Positions 16,622 to 25,259 of a DNA stretch of 46,094 nt are shown piece after piece. Source of the DNA: Salipiger thiooxidans (lineage in GTDB: Bacteria > Pseudomonadota > Alphaproteobacteria > Rhodobacterales > Rhodobacteraceae). Every line of letters starts with the position of its first letter. Position 1 is the stretch's first letter. The position numbers and the translations under genes were made by a program. The notes beneath the pieces are model-generated. The model ran no database searches and was not told the origin of the DNA. It was given only the letters and a program-made list of their open reading frames with translations. The stretch spans positions 1-46,094 of the forward strand of contig NZ_FNAV01000026.1 in assembly GCF_900102075.1 (NCBI RefSeq), in the 5' to 3' direction.

Positions 16622-16830
16622 GCGTGGCGCTGCCGTGACGAGCTTGTCCCATAGGGCCGCCTTCCATTCCAACGAATGAATCGCAACATCAAACCATGGG
16701 ATCAAACACCTGAGGCTAGGGGTGATCCTCGCTTCTCAGATGCGACGAATCGGCCTAGGCTCATTCAAATTGCCTTCAATTCTTATTCTTTCCGAGCGCC
16801 AATCCCTGGCATTTCCTGGCTTCCTGTTTG

Positions 16831-17679
16831 ATGTTCCGCGCATTACCGACCTTCTGGATCGCCGCCTGTGCCGCGCTTTTCGCGGCAGCCCAGGCTGTCG
16901 CCTGCTCCGCCATCGACTTCACCGAGCTGACGCTTCCGCAAGACTCGCGACCGCCCGCGGTACGGGCGCTTCTGGCGGCCTATCCCGACCTGATGCTCTC
17001 GCCGGACGGGGCCGCGATCTCGCGCGATGGCGCGAACTGGTTGCCGCTGGGAACCGCGCGGGACATTGGGCCGCGGCAGGCGCTGGTCGATGCCAGCCCG
17101 ATGGACCAGTTCCTGCAGACCTATCCGCTCGGCTCGTCGCCCGAGGCTCTGGAGCAACGCACCGCGCCGTTCTTCGATCCGGGCCGGTTCCGCAACACGC
17201 CGCTCTTCGCGATGCTCTGGTTCTCGTCGGAGGCGGCGGCGCGCAACAGCCTCGTCCGGGTCGGGTTCTCCGGGCTTTCGGACGGCGCCGTGATGGTCAC
17301 CTCGCACCGCGGGGTCGATTGTCAGCTGCGTGCCGTGGTCGCCCGGCTCGATGGTGGCTCCGGCGCGGTGAAAGCCGCCTTCCGCACGCCCGGCGGCGGG
17401 TTCAACTGGCGCCGGATCAGCGGCACCGACCGGCTGAGCGCCCACAGCTACGGCATCGCCGTCGATCTCAATGCCGACCTCGGAGGCTACTGGCGCTGGT
17501 CAGGGGCCACCGAGGGACAGGTAGGGGCCTATGACAACCGCATCCCGCCCGAGGTGATCGAGGCCTTCGAGGCCTACGGCTTCATCTGGGGCGGCAAGTG
17601 GCACCATTTCGACGGCATGCACTTCGAATACCGACCCGAGCTCATCCTGCACTCCCGCATTGCAGCAAATACGAGGTAA
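16831..17679 (+). CDS. Exported M15-family metallopeptidase (VanY/D-Ala-D-Ala carboxypeptidase-like)
   Basis: This 282-residue protein has an N-terminal signal segment (ALPTFWIAACAALFAAAQAVA), with a Cys at 25 in an imperfect lipobox. The C-terminal third has the M15 zinc site: HSYGIAVD (ligands His205 and Asp212) and WHHFDGMHFEYRPE (ligand His264). Such enzymes trim peptidoglycan cross-bridges in the periplasm. ATG 16831 is used; TTG one codon upstream is possible and no clear Shine-Dalgarno is visible. It lies 4 bp upstream of the large exported protein, so the two are almost certainly one operon. An AT-richer stretch around 16760-16800 probably holds the promoter. Confidence 0.8.
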   Translation: MFRALPTFWIAACAALFAAAQAVACSAIDFTELTLPQDSRPPAVRALLAAYPDLMLSPDGAAISRDGANWLPLGTARDIGPRQALVDASPMDQFLQTYPLGSSPEALEQRTAPFFDPGRFRNTPLFAMLWFSSEAAARNSLVRVGFSGLSDGAVMVTSHRGVDCQLRAVVARLDGGSGAVKAAFRTPGGGFNWRRISGTDRLSAHSYGIAVDLNADLGGYWRWSGATEGQVGAYDNRIPPEVIEAFEAYGFIWGGKWHHFDGMHFEYRPELILHSRIAANTR

Positions 17680-17683
17680 CCGA

Positions 17684-20600
17684 ATGCCCGATTTTCTTCG
17701 CAAGAGCATGGCACTTGGACTGGCGCTGGCGCTGTCCCTCGGCATCGGAGCAGAGGCGCAGGAGGTGCTGGGCCGCTACACCGCCATGATCACCTCGTCC
17801 GACCACTACAATTCCGGCGGTCGGCCGCTGAGCCAGCCGGGCCAGATCCTTGCGCAGGAGCGGGCGAATTACCATCGCTTCGGGATCCGTCAGCCCGAGG
17901 ACTCGAGCGACGGGGTCTTCGGCGATCGCACGATGCGCGCGGCATTGCCCGACATGCTGTCACGCGGAGAGATGAAGAACGATGCGCGCGCCCTCGTGAT
18001 GGGGGGCGGCCTCGTTTCGGTCGAGATCATCGGCCGGGGAGGCCGGCCTTACGCTTTGCGGGTGACCTCGGGAACGGGGGACGGCCCCGGTGGCGCCCCT
18101 GGGATTTCCTCCGCCGCGGCGCAGCTCGACGGGCGCTGGAGCTTCATCCGCACGACGGGCAGCAGCGCGGCGATGGCGCAGACGGTCGACCCGGTTGCCC
18201 GCGTGGCGCTGGAGTGCGCCCGGCCAACGAGCGGTGCCGCGCTCACCGGGATGCTGACGCTCCGGGTCGTGGCGCCTGCCGCTGCCACGCTGCCGACGGG
18301 ACCTGTCGCGCTTTCGGTGTTTGTCGACGCGGCGATGCAGGGAAACCTGACGATGTCCGCCCATGCCGGTGTCCTGACCGGGACGCTCCCGGTGGGCGCA
18401 CCGCTGGTCGCGGCGCTCGTCAGCGGCAACCGCCTGAGCCTGTCGACGGGGCAGACACCGGTGGTCGAGGCCGGGCTGTCCGGCAGCTCTGCGGCGCTGG
18501 CAATGCTCATGGAGTTCTGTGCGACCCCGGCCGAAGCGCCTCTGAGCGCCGCGCTCATGGCCGCGCCCGAGGTTCCGGCGCCCTTTGCGGGCGGCGCGGC
18601 GCCGGTTGCGGGAGGCGATGGCACCACGCCGATGGCGGTCGCCGTCGCGGCGGCTCCGGCCCCGAGCGCGCCGATCGAGCGCGGGCTCGAGGGTGAGGAA
18701 GCCGTCGGCAGCCAACTTGGCATCTGGCTTCTCGGGCAGCGGCCGTCGTTGATACGCAACCCGAGCTTCAACCTGAGTTTCCCGCTTCCGGCGGGCTATC
18801 CGGACTACGTGCGGCCGGACCATCCCGGCCGCCTGAACCTGCAGGAAGCCTACGAGTTCAACGCGATGGTCGAGCAGACACGCCGCGACTATCTGGAAGG
18901 AATCGCCGCGCGGGCCGCGTCCGAGACGATCCCGGAGCATATCACCCTGAAGGTGCCGGCGCGGTTGCTGCGGCGCGAGCCGGGCAAGCCGAACGAGCTT
19001 CGACTCGCAGGCTACGGAAAGCTTCTCGTGAATCATGATCTCCAGCCGTCGATCCCGGCGGCGCTGCGGACGCTGCAGATGGACGTCGGCAACAAGATGG
19101 CACGGGTGTTCCTGCGGGAAAGCGCACCCCTGCCGCTGCCGCTGCCCGATGAGCTTCGCGCGATGGACCCGCCGCCCGACCCCACCGGGCGCCCCGGGAA
19201 CGAACTTTTCCCCGCCGACGAAATCTTCCTGCGCGTCACGCTGGCCCTGTCCGACCCGCAGGTTCTGCTGCCCAACGACGTGGAGCGCGCGGGGATCAAC
19301 CGCGGACCCGCGGCGGAGATCCGTGCGCAGGTGCTCGAGGCCAGACTCTTCCGCAAACCCCGCACGCGCAGCAACGAGCCGCCGGCGCCGGAGACCCTGC
19401 TGGCAAGCTGGCGGCGCGACGCGGCGACGGCGACAGCCGGGTCCGCGAACCTCAAGACGCTCGAAGCCTTCGCGGGGACCTATGCCTCGGGGGTCGAGGA
19501 CGGGCGCCTTCTGAGCCTGTCGAACTGGTATCTGGAAGCGACCGGCGCGCCGCGCACCCTTGGCCCGATGGGCGTCGCGCCCGACGTCGCGGCGCACCAC
19601 GCCGACCTGATCATCCGGGCGAACGCGGTGCTCGAACGCACCCCGGACCGCGCGTTCGCACCCGACCTGTTGCAAATGCTGCTGGAGCAGCTCGTCGATC
19701 CGCTCTCGCGCGATGGCATGGTCCCGCCCGGGTTCTTCGGCGAACGCGGCAGTCTCAACGAGATCACGCAGGCCAAGATCCTGAAGGAGGCGCAGCCCAA
19801 GCTTGCCGACTACATCCGGGCCCGCGCGCCCGAGCTGCCCCTGCCCGTGCGCTCGCGCGGGATCGCCCAGTTGGGGAACTACGACATCGGCGCAGAGGTG
19901 TTTTCCTATGCTCTGCAGCCCGAAGAGCTGACCTACCTGCCGACACCGTCGCGGAACCGCAGCCTCGACGGGGCGCTCGACGGGCTTGGCGACGCGCTGG
20001 CCGTGCCACTCGGCACCGCCGAGGCGCTTCTGACCCAGCTGGAGCAGGATGCAATGCCCGGACGCAGCGTGCCCGCGCGGCTCGACATGCGGCTCGTCTC
20101 GGCGCGGGCGGTGCCGCAGACCGGCGGGCCCATCACGCTGGACGAACTTCAGCGTGTCGTGCTGACCTGGGAGCCGGAGACGCTGCAGATCACCGCCGAC
20201 ATGGAGGGCCGGCAGCCGCTCATGACGCGCGATTTCGCCCCGAAGGCCACCGGGGGCGCAGAGGCCCTGCCGGTGCCGGACGAGGTCTACGCCACCACCG
20301 CCGAGACGATCCTCGGCGCCTGGGCCTCGCGCCACGGCACGCCGGAGGAGCTGGCCCGCAACCTCGCCTCGAGCAGGGAGTTCCGCCGCCGGATGGGTCA
20401 GGTGCCGCAAAGCGTCATCGATGCCCGCGCGCTCGAGGAAGCGCAGCGCGTGATCGCCTCGGCACCGGACAGTTTCTGGATCGGGCTCGCGGTGCAGATG
20501 GGCGACTACGACGCCGCAGGCCAGCGGATCCCGCTGAGCGACGTCGCCGTCTTCCCGATCCCCAGCCGCATGGGCGAGAACGTCGACGGGGTGCCGGGGC

Positions 20601-22543
20601 TGCGTTTTGCCAAGAGCGCCGCCTTCGACCACCTGCCCGCCACGCCCGCCGAATACGAGATGATCACCAGCATCGACGGCCCGCGCAATGCGCTGCTCTT
20701 CGCCCATGTCACCCTCGCGGAGGAGCAGGACCGCCGCCGCGGCCTCGAGCTGATGCGGCCCGACCGGCTGCTGTTCCTGCGCGAAGATGGCAACGGCGGC
20801 GTGAGCGTGGTGCTGTCAAAGCAGCTGGAAGCCGCCCCGCGGCTCGGACTCGCAGTGCCCGCCGCAGCAGCCGCTTCCGCCGTTCCGGCAGCCGTGGCGC
20901 CGGCACCGGCGGACGCCTCCGGCGCGGCAGCGGCTGTGCCCGCATTCTCCGGTCCCGTGCCCGCCTTCACGACGCCGGAGACCCTTTTGCTGGACGGCGA
21001 GGGTCTCGATCTGCTGGCGCTGTCGCTTCAACCGGACCTCTACGATGCCCGCGCCTTCCGGCGCATGCTGGTCGAACGCGTCGCCCTCGAGCGCAGGGGC
21101 CAGAAGACGGGGAACACCCCGCAATGGGGGCCATTCTTCGCGAACCCGGAGCTCGAGCTGTCCCCGGCGCTGGTCGAGGGGCTGCTCCCGGCCTTCGCCG
21201 CGTGGAGCGCCGCCCGTGCCGCCGCCCTGCCCGAGCAGATGCGGCTGTCGGTGGGGCTGTCCGGACCGCACCCGGAAACCGGTTGCCGGGAGGCGCGGCC
21301 GCTGCCGCAGGCCTACGTCGCCGATCGCGCCGCCGTCGCGCAGATCGCGCAGATCCTGCCCGGCGCGATGCCGCAAGCGCCGGTGTCCCCCGCCAGCGAC
21401 GCAACCAAGCCCGGCGGCCCGCCCCTGCACGTGGTGGTGGGCCGACCGTCTCACCCGTCGGGCGCCGGGGGGGCTTCGGAATGCGATTTCATCGAACTTC
21501 GCGGAACGTCGAGCGACCTGTCGACCGCCCGCACCGGGATCGACGCCGGAGCGGCACCCTATGTCGATGCGCTGGTGCTGGCGGAGACGCCGCTGGTCGC
21601 GCGGGTGACGCCCTCGGGTCCGCAGGCCATAGACTACCTGCTCAGCACGGCGGACGTGAGCCTGCAGCCGCTGACGCCCGGACCCGGCGACCAGCCCGGC
21701 CTGCGCGGCGTACTGGTGATCCGGGCCGGGGTGACGGCCGTGGAGACCTGGCAGTTCGACAAGACCACGCGCGGGGTGGTCCGGGCCGAGCGCTACGAAG
21801 AGGACGCCTGGCAGAGCCTGCTGCCGTCGCGGGACACCTCCTCCTACGACATCCTCGGGCTGCGCCTCGGCGCGCCGCTGTCCGAGGTCGAGACCATGGT
21901 GGCCGGGCGGATGCCGGACGCGGTCCGCCATGTCTCGCCGCCGGTGGCGAAGGCGGGGATCTACGACCATGCCCTGGGCTTCAGCGGCCCCGACCGCCGC
22001 GAGGTCATCCTGTCGATCTACGACCCGTCAGACGAGGCCAAGGGCGCCGTCGCGCTCATGCGCTATCGTTACCTGCCGCCGGGCACCGCGACGGTCGACG
22101 CGGTCCGCAAGGCGGTGACGGACAAGTACGGCCCGCCCGACCGCGAGAACGGCGACGCCCTGGCCTGGGGCGTCCCTTCGCAGGAGCTCGACCCGAACGA
22201 GGTCTGCGGCGGCCACAAGACCCTGCGCGGCAGCAATGCCCTGCGGCTTGCGCCGGAAAAGACCCGGGAAGAGATCATCGCGCAGTCCCCGGACGGGAGC
22301 TACCTGCAACCGGAATGGGGTTACTACGGCTGGCCCTCGGCCTTCGCCGACTACGCGGAGTACCAGCGCGCGCAGGCCGAGCCCTATTGCGGCCCGGTGG
22401 TGCTGGCCCGGATCCGCAGCGATGCCTACGAGGCGGGATCGGTCGACCTGACGGTCTGGCTTCTCGACAAGCCCGAGGCCGAACGCCGCGCCGCCGCGGC
22501 GGCCGAGACGGCGGAGGCGCCGGAACTCGACATGGACCTCTGA
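17684..22543 (+). CDS. Very large exported protein of unknown function
   Basis: This 1619-residue protein has a clear signal peptide (MPDFLRKSMALGLALALSLG, probably cleaved after GAEA). I do not recognise a family with confidence. Near residues 50-90 there is a GVFGDRTMRAALPDML segment resembling helical peptidoglycan-binding repeats. Residues around 290-340 and 1055-1100 are Ala/Pro-rich linkers, dividing the chain into at least three parts. The C-terminal part (SYDILGLRLGAPLSEVETMV) has a fold-like pattern seen in small periplasmic lipoproteins. There are no further transmembrane helices. ATG 17684 follows CGAGGT. It follows an M15 peptidase and precedes a lipoprotein/Slam-like pair, suggesting a cell-envelope role (inference). 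It is intact despite its size, so it is under selection. Confidence 0.8.
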   Translation: MPDFLRKSMALGLALALSLGIGAEAQEVLGRYTAMITSSDHYNSGGRPLSQPGQILAQERANYHRFGIRQPEDSSDGVFGDRTMRAALPDMLSRGEMKNDARALVMGGGLVSVEIIGRGGRPYALRVTSGTGDGPGGAPGISSAAAQLDGRWSFIRTTGSSAAMAQTVDPVARVALECARPTSGAALTGMLTLRVVAPAAATLPTGPVALSVFVDAAMQGNLTMSAHAGVLTGTLPVGAPLVAALVSGNRLSLSTGQTPVVEAGLSGSSAALAMLMEFCATPAEAPLSAALMAAPEVPAPFAGGAAPVAGGDGTTPMAVAVAAAPAPSAPIERGLEGEEAVGSQLGIWLLGQRPSLIRNPSFNLSFPLPAGYPDYVRPDHPGRLNLQEAYEFNAMVEQTRRDYLEGIAARAASETIPEHITLKVPARLLRREPGKPNELRLAGYGKLLVNHDLQPSIPAALRTLQMDVGNKMARVFLRESAPLPLPLPDELRAMDPPPDPTGRPGNELFPADEIFLRVTLALSDPQVLLPNDVERAGINRGPAAEIRAQVLEARLFRKPRTRSNEPPAPETLLASWRRDAATATAGSANLKTLEAFAGTYASGVEDGRLLSLSNWYLEATGAPRTLGPMGVAPDVAAHHADLIIRANAVLERTPDRAFAPDLLQMLLEQLVDPLSRDGMVPPGFFGERGSLNEITQAKILKEAQPKLADYIRARAPELPLPVRSRGIAQLGNYDIGAEVFSYALQPEELTYLPTPSRNRSLDGALDGLGDALAVPLGTAEALLTQLEQDAMPGRSVPARLDMRLVSARAVPQTGGPITLDELQRVVLTWEPETLQITADMEGRQPLMTRDFAPKATGGAEALPVPDEVYATTAETILGAWASRHGTPEELARNLASSREFRRRMGQVPQSVIDARALEEAQRVIASAPDSFWIGLAVQMGDYDAAGQRIPLSDVAVFPIPSRMGENVDGVPGLRFAKSAAFDHLPATPAEYEMITSIDGPRNALLFAHVTLAEEQDRRRGLELMRPDRLLFLREDGNGGVSVVLSKQLEAAPRLGLAVPAAAAASAVPAAVAPAPADASGAAAAVPAFSGPVPAFTTPETLLLDGEGLDLLALSLQPDLYDARAFRRMLVERVALERRGQKTGNTPQWGPFFANPELELSPALVEGLLPAFAAWSAARAAALPEQMRLSVGLSGPHPETGCREARPLPQAYVADRAAVAQIAQILPGAMPQAPVSPASDATKPGGPPLHVVVGRPSHPSGAGGASECDFIELRGTSSDLSTARTGIDAGAAPYVDALVLAETPLVARVTPSGPQAIDYLLSTADVSLQPLTPGPGDQPGLRGVLVIRAGVTAVETWQFDKTTRGVVRAERYEEDAWQSLLPSRDTSSYDILGLRLGAPLSEVETMVAGRMPDAVRHVSPPVAKAGIYDHALGFSGPDRREVILSIYDPSDEAKGAVALMRYRYLPPGTATVDAVRKAVTDKYGPPDRENGDALAWGVPSQELDPNEVCGGHKTLRGSNALRLAPEKTREEIIAQSPDGSYLQPEWGYYGWPSAFADYAEYQRAQAEPYCGPVVLARIRSDAYEAGSVDLTVWLLDKPEAERRAAAAAETAEAPELDMDL

Positions 22544-22975
22544 TCGCCGCGGGCGGCGGTGACCGGCGATCCGGCCCGCCCGCTGATCCGCAACCGTGCC
22601 TCTCGGAGCCGGCGTCGCGAAGATCAGGTCCCCGCCTTCGCTGCGGCGGCGCCGCGCGTTTCTCCGGAGCAAGCTTGGATTGCAGCTCTGCGACCGGTAC
22701 CCCCGCGTTTCACCGGCGGGCACGCGGAGCCATGCCAAACACTCGTGCCTCAGGTCCAGCCTCCGGGGCCGCGGATCAAAAGGGGCAGGGCGCTCCGGCG
22801 TGACCGTTCGGTCTCACAAAGACCCTCCGGCGGTCGATCCACGGCAGGCCAGAACGCGGCGGATGGAAGATGCCGGATCGGTGGTGTAAGCGATTCTTGC
22901 GGAAGCCACTGCCGCGGCCTGACGAACGAGGCCGCCCGGGGGGCTTCAGACTGGTCATGGGGAAGGAACCGAAGC
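22544..22975. other. Non-coding gap with weak hairpins
   Basis: I see no convincing gene in these 432 bp. An inverted repeat GATCGCCG / CGGCGATC (22542-22549 and 22564-22571) overlaps the end of the large gene and could help terminate transcription, though no T-run follows. Another small hairpin, CGGCCT / AGGCCG (22915-22934), lies before the lipoprotein gene, whose promoter should also be here. Confidence 0.4.
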
Positions 22976-23881
22976 GTGTCGTCATTGTCCTTGTGTGGGG
23001 TCTCGAAAGCCCGCGTGTCTGCCCTCAGGCTTTGCGCCACGGGCATTGTCCTGACCCTGACCCTGGCCGCCTGTGGCGGTGGCGGCGGTGGGGGCAGTTC
23101 GTCCGGAGGCAACGCCCCGGCCGCCGGGAAGGACATCGACACCCCGGTCTTCGAGACCTACTCGACCGATCACAACGGCTATTCCCGGGTGCGGCTGCAA
23201 ACCGGCACCGACGCCGGGGACAACGCGATCCTCGGGCAGTTCGACGATGCCAACCCGGACAGCCCGAGCGGGTATCGCAACCTGATCGCCCAGACCGAGG
23301 CGCGCTTTGTCGAGAACATGACGATCGAGGTCATCGCCGAGGTCTCGGGCTCGGGCGACGACGAGAAGATCGAGCGCATCCTGCGACTGACCGCGGATCA
23401 GGCGCCGTTCGACAACGTCGACCGGGACGGCAACCTCATTGCCTCGGGGCAGTACTATTTCCGGGGCGGGGCCGAGGTCTATGCCAGCGTCGATGGCGGA
23501 AGCCTGCAGCGCGGCGTTGGTGATCTTGAGAACATGATCGTCGATTTCGACAGCGAGACGGTGACGATCAACATCCGGACGCCCTACGATCCCGCCGCAG
23601 GGTCCGAGATCGAGACCGCGATCCAGGCCTCGAACCTGTCTCTCAACGTGCTGACCGGCGCCTTCGGCGGGGCCGTCGAGATGACCTCGCGCTCCGCCGA
23701 CACCGGCCAGCTTCTCTCGTCGACGGGACAGCTGCGCGGCAACCTCAACGGGGACGAGGAAGGCCTGTCGCGCCTCGTCGAGAACATGACGACCTCGGGG
23801 CTCTTCACCGCGGGGAGCGATGGCGACCGGCTGCGGGCTGACGGCGTCTTCTGGGGCAGCCAGCTCAACTATGGCGACTAG
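22976..23881 (+). CDS. Surface-type lipoprotein, transferrin-binding-protein-like (putative Slam client)
   Basis: This 301-residue protein has a lipoprotein signal peptide ending in LTLAAC, followed by a Gly/Ser-rich tether. The rest is beta-rich, ending with repeats such as GAFGGAVEMTSRSADTGQLL and GVFWGSQ, like the C-terminal barrel of TbpB-type lipoproteins. It would be lipidated and possibly flipped to the cell surface by the barrel protein encoded next, with which it overlaps by 11 bp. I chose GTG 22976, which has GGAAGGAA upstream and gives a short, well-formed signal peptide; the longer open frame upstream has no signal. The ligand is unknown. Family assignment is by pattern and is moderate. 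Confidence 0.6.
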   Translation: MSSLSLCGVSKARVSALRLCATGIVLTLTLAACGGGGGGGSSSGGNAPAAGKDIDTPVFETYSTDHNGYSRVRLQTGTDAGDNAILGQFDDANPDSPSGYRNLIAQTEARFVENMTIEVIAEVSGSGDDEKIERILRLTADQAPFDNVDRDGNLIASGQYYFRGGAEVYASVDGGSLQRGVGDLENMIVDFDSETVTINIRTPYDPAAGSEIETAIQASNLSLNVLTGAFGGAVEMTSRSADTGQLLSSTGQLRGNLNGDEEGLSRLVENMTTSGLFTAGSDGDRLRADGVFWGSQLNYGD

Positions 23882-24929
23882 GCGCCGGCTCGCGGCGCTG
23901 CTGTCCTGCCTCCTCGCCATCGCCCCGCAGGTGGTGGCGGCGCAGGCGACGGACCTGTCGTTGCGGGACCTGACGCAACTGGTGACCTCCGAGAGGCTGC
24001 GGACCTACGCGCTGGCGCGCGGGCTGGTTTCGGGCGGACCGGATCTTGGCACCGCGCTCGATCTCAAGCAGCTGCTGCGCCGGCAGGGCTTCTACCTCGA
24101 AGACACCGGCTGGCAAAGGCTCGTGGCCGAGCAGGCGCTTTATCCCCAGATCAGCTACGTGCCGAACATGAACGGCGGCTCGCCCAACGAACGGCTGGAG
24201 TTTGGCGGCCTGACCTTCCGTCTGCGCGACGACCTCGTGGCGCGTGGCGGCTTCGCGGTCGGCGCCACCTACGACGGTGTTCTCCGCTACGGCTGGGACA
24301 GCGGGCGGTATCTGCAGCTTCAGGCGCAGTTGGGCGGGCTCTACGCGCCGGAGCCCGACCTGGGCACGACCCGTGCGCGGCTTGCGCTCTGCTCCCGCAA
24401 CCACGTGACGGAATGGCAGTTCCTCGACCTCTGCCTGACCCACTACGAAGATCGGCGCGAGCTTCAGGACGTGACGCGGGACGAGGCGCGGCTCGGCGTC
24501 AGCACGCTCTTCGAGAGCGGGGCGAACCGCCACGAGCTTGGGCTGTCGCTGACCCGCCAGCGCATCGACGAGCGCTATCGCAGCCTTGCGGAGATCGGTC
24601 TCGAGTCGGTCTGGGCGGGGTCCGCGACACGGCTTTCGCTCGAGTACGGCGCGCCGACCGGGGACGAGACCGGCGCCTTGCTGACCGCTGCGGGCGAGAT
24701 CCGCTGGCCGGTCGCCGGACAGGTGGTCGGGCTCGGGCTGTCGCTCTCGCACTCGCCCGAGACGATGTTCCTGGGAGACGCCCGGCGCGATCGCAGCCTC
24801 GGCGTGACCGGCCTGCTGGCCATCGACGGCAACCTCGTGCTGACGGCCGCCTACAGCCGGACCTGGTCGACCGTGAGCTTCTTCGAAGACGAACTGGTCA
24901 GCTTCGGGGTGTCCTACAGTTTTCCCTGA
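23871..24929 (+). CDS. Outer-membrane beta-barrel, surface lipoprotein assembly modifier (Slam)-like
   Basis: This 352-residue protein has a signal peptide (LAALLSCLLAIAPQVVAAQA). A short helical region (residues about 27-85) is followed by alternating amphipathic strands ending in VSFGVSYSFP, typical of outer-membrane barrels. The segments YPQISYVPNMNGGSPNERLE, FGGLTF and CSRNHVTEWQFLDLC resemble the barrel of Slam proteins, which translocate lipoproteins to the surface. The N-terminal TPR region of classical Slams is much reduced here. ATG 23871 lies inside the end of the lipoprotein gene, so the pair is translationally coupled. Confidence 0.6.
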   Translation: MATRRRLAALLSCLLAIAPQVVAAQATDLSLRDLTQLVTSERLRTYALARGLVSGGPDLGTALDLKQLLRRQGFYLEDTGWQRLVAEQALYPQISYVPNMNGGSPNERLEFGGLTFRLRDDLVARGGFAVGATYDGVLRYGWDSGRYLQLQAQLGGLYAPEPDLGTTRARLALCSRNHVTEWQFLDLCLTHYEDRRELQDVTRDEARLGVSTLFESGANRHELGLSLTRQRIDERYRSLAEIGLESVWAGSATRLSLEYGAPTGDETGALLTAAGEIRWPVAGQVVGLGLSLSHSPETMFLGDARRDRSLGVTGLLAIDGNLVLTAAYSRTWSTVSFFEDELVSFGVSYSFP

Positions 24930-25259
24930 CGGGACAGGGCGCTTGCGTGGCGTGGCGTGTGAGAGGGGCAGGGGCCGTTGTTGCCGTGCGCCATGCCCAC
25001 GCGACACTGGGCCCGCAGATCCGGCCTCGCTTCCCGGAGATTTCCCGCGCTGACCGTCGCAGCGCGAAAGTCCGCACCGTGATTTGGGGTCTGCTCCAAT
25101 CTTGATGGAGCAGACCCGGGCGAACGAACCCTTGCACCGAGCTGCGGACCATCGGGCTGCCAAAGGAACCACTAGCGGGCTGCCCGGCCTCGCCAGTCAG
25201 ACCCTGATCCGCAGCCAGCGCCCCGGGTCCTCGACGGCCTTCGCCCCGCCGGAGCAAAG
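24930..25259. terminator. Convergent intergenic region with an 11-bp hairpin at 25087-25117
   Basis: GGGTCTGCTCC (25087-25097) pairs perfectly with 25107-25117 across a 9-base loop. It lies between the 3' ends of the Slam-like gene and the oppositely oriented glycosyltransferase gene, so it could terminate both. No T-run follows on either side. I see no gene in the rest of the 330 bp. Confidence 0.5.

Larger units (their letters stand above)
16204..16652 (-). pseudogene. IS481-type transposase, N-terminal fragment interrupted by palindromes
   Basis: On the minus strand ATG 16652 begins MGQARHGSAT. After an insert, coding resumes with THAIRAAIQRS, then QAST, then NPKTVATWRKRETAEDLKTG and LSEAEAATIVAFRRHMLLPL, and ends at LHRCLQR with a stop at 16201-16203. 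This is the helix-turn-helix part of an IS481-like DDE transposase; the catalytic core is absent. At least two, probably three, short palindromic sequences interrupt the reading frame (16424-16459, 16503-16545, 16581-16621). Confidence 0.7.

Noticed and set aside
17960..20707. A 915-codon open frame antisense to the large exported protein
   Set aside because: There is no signal or recognisable domain, and its composition is typical of an antisense frame; the plus-strand gene has a signal peptide and a Shine-Dalgarno.
25087..25117. The 11-bp hairpin as another copy of the two-hairpin repeat
   Set aside because: It lacks the CCTCTC start and the GGCAGT end and has a 9-base loop; its position between convergent genes fits a terminator.
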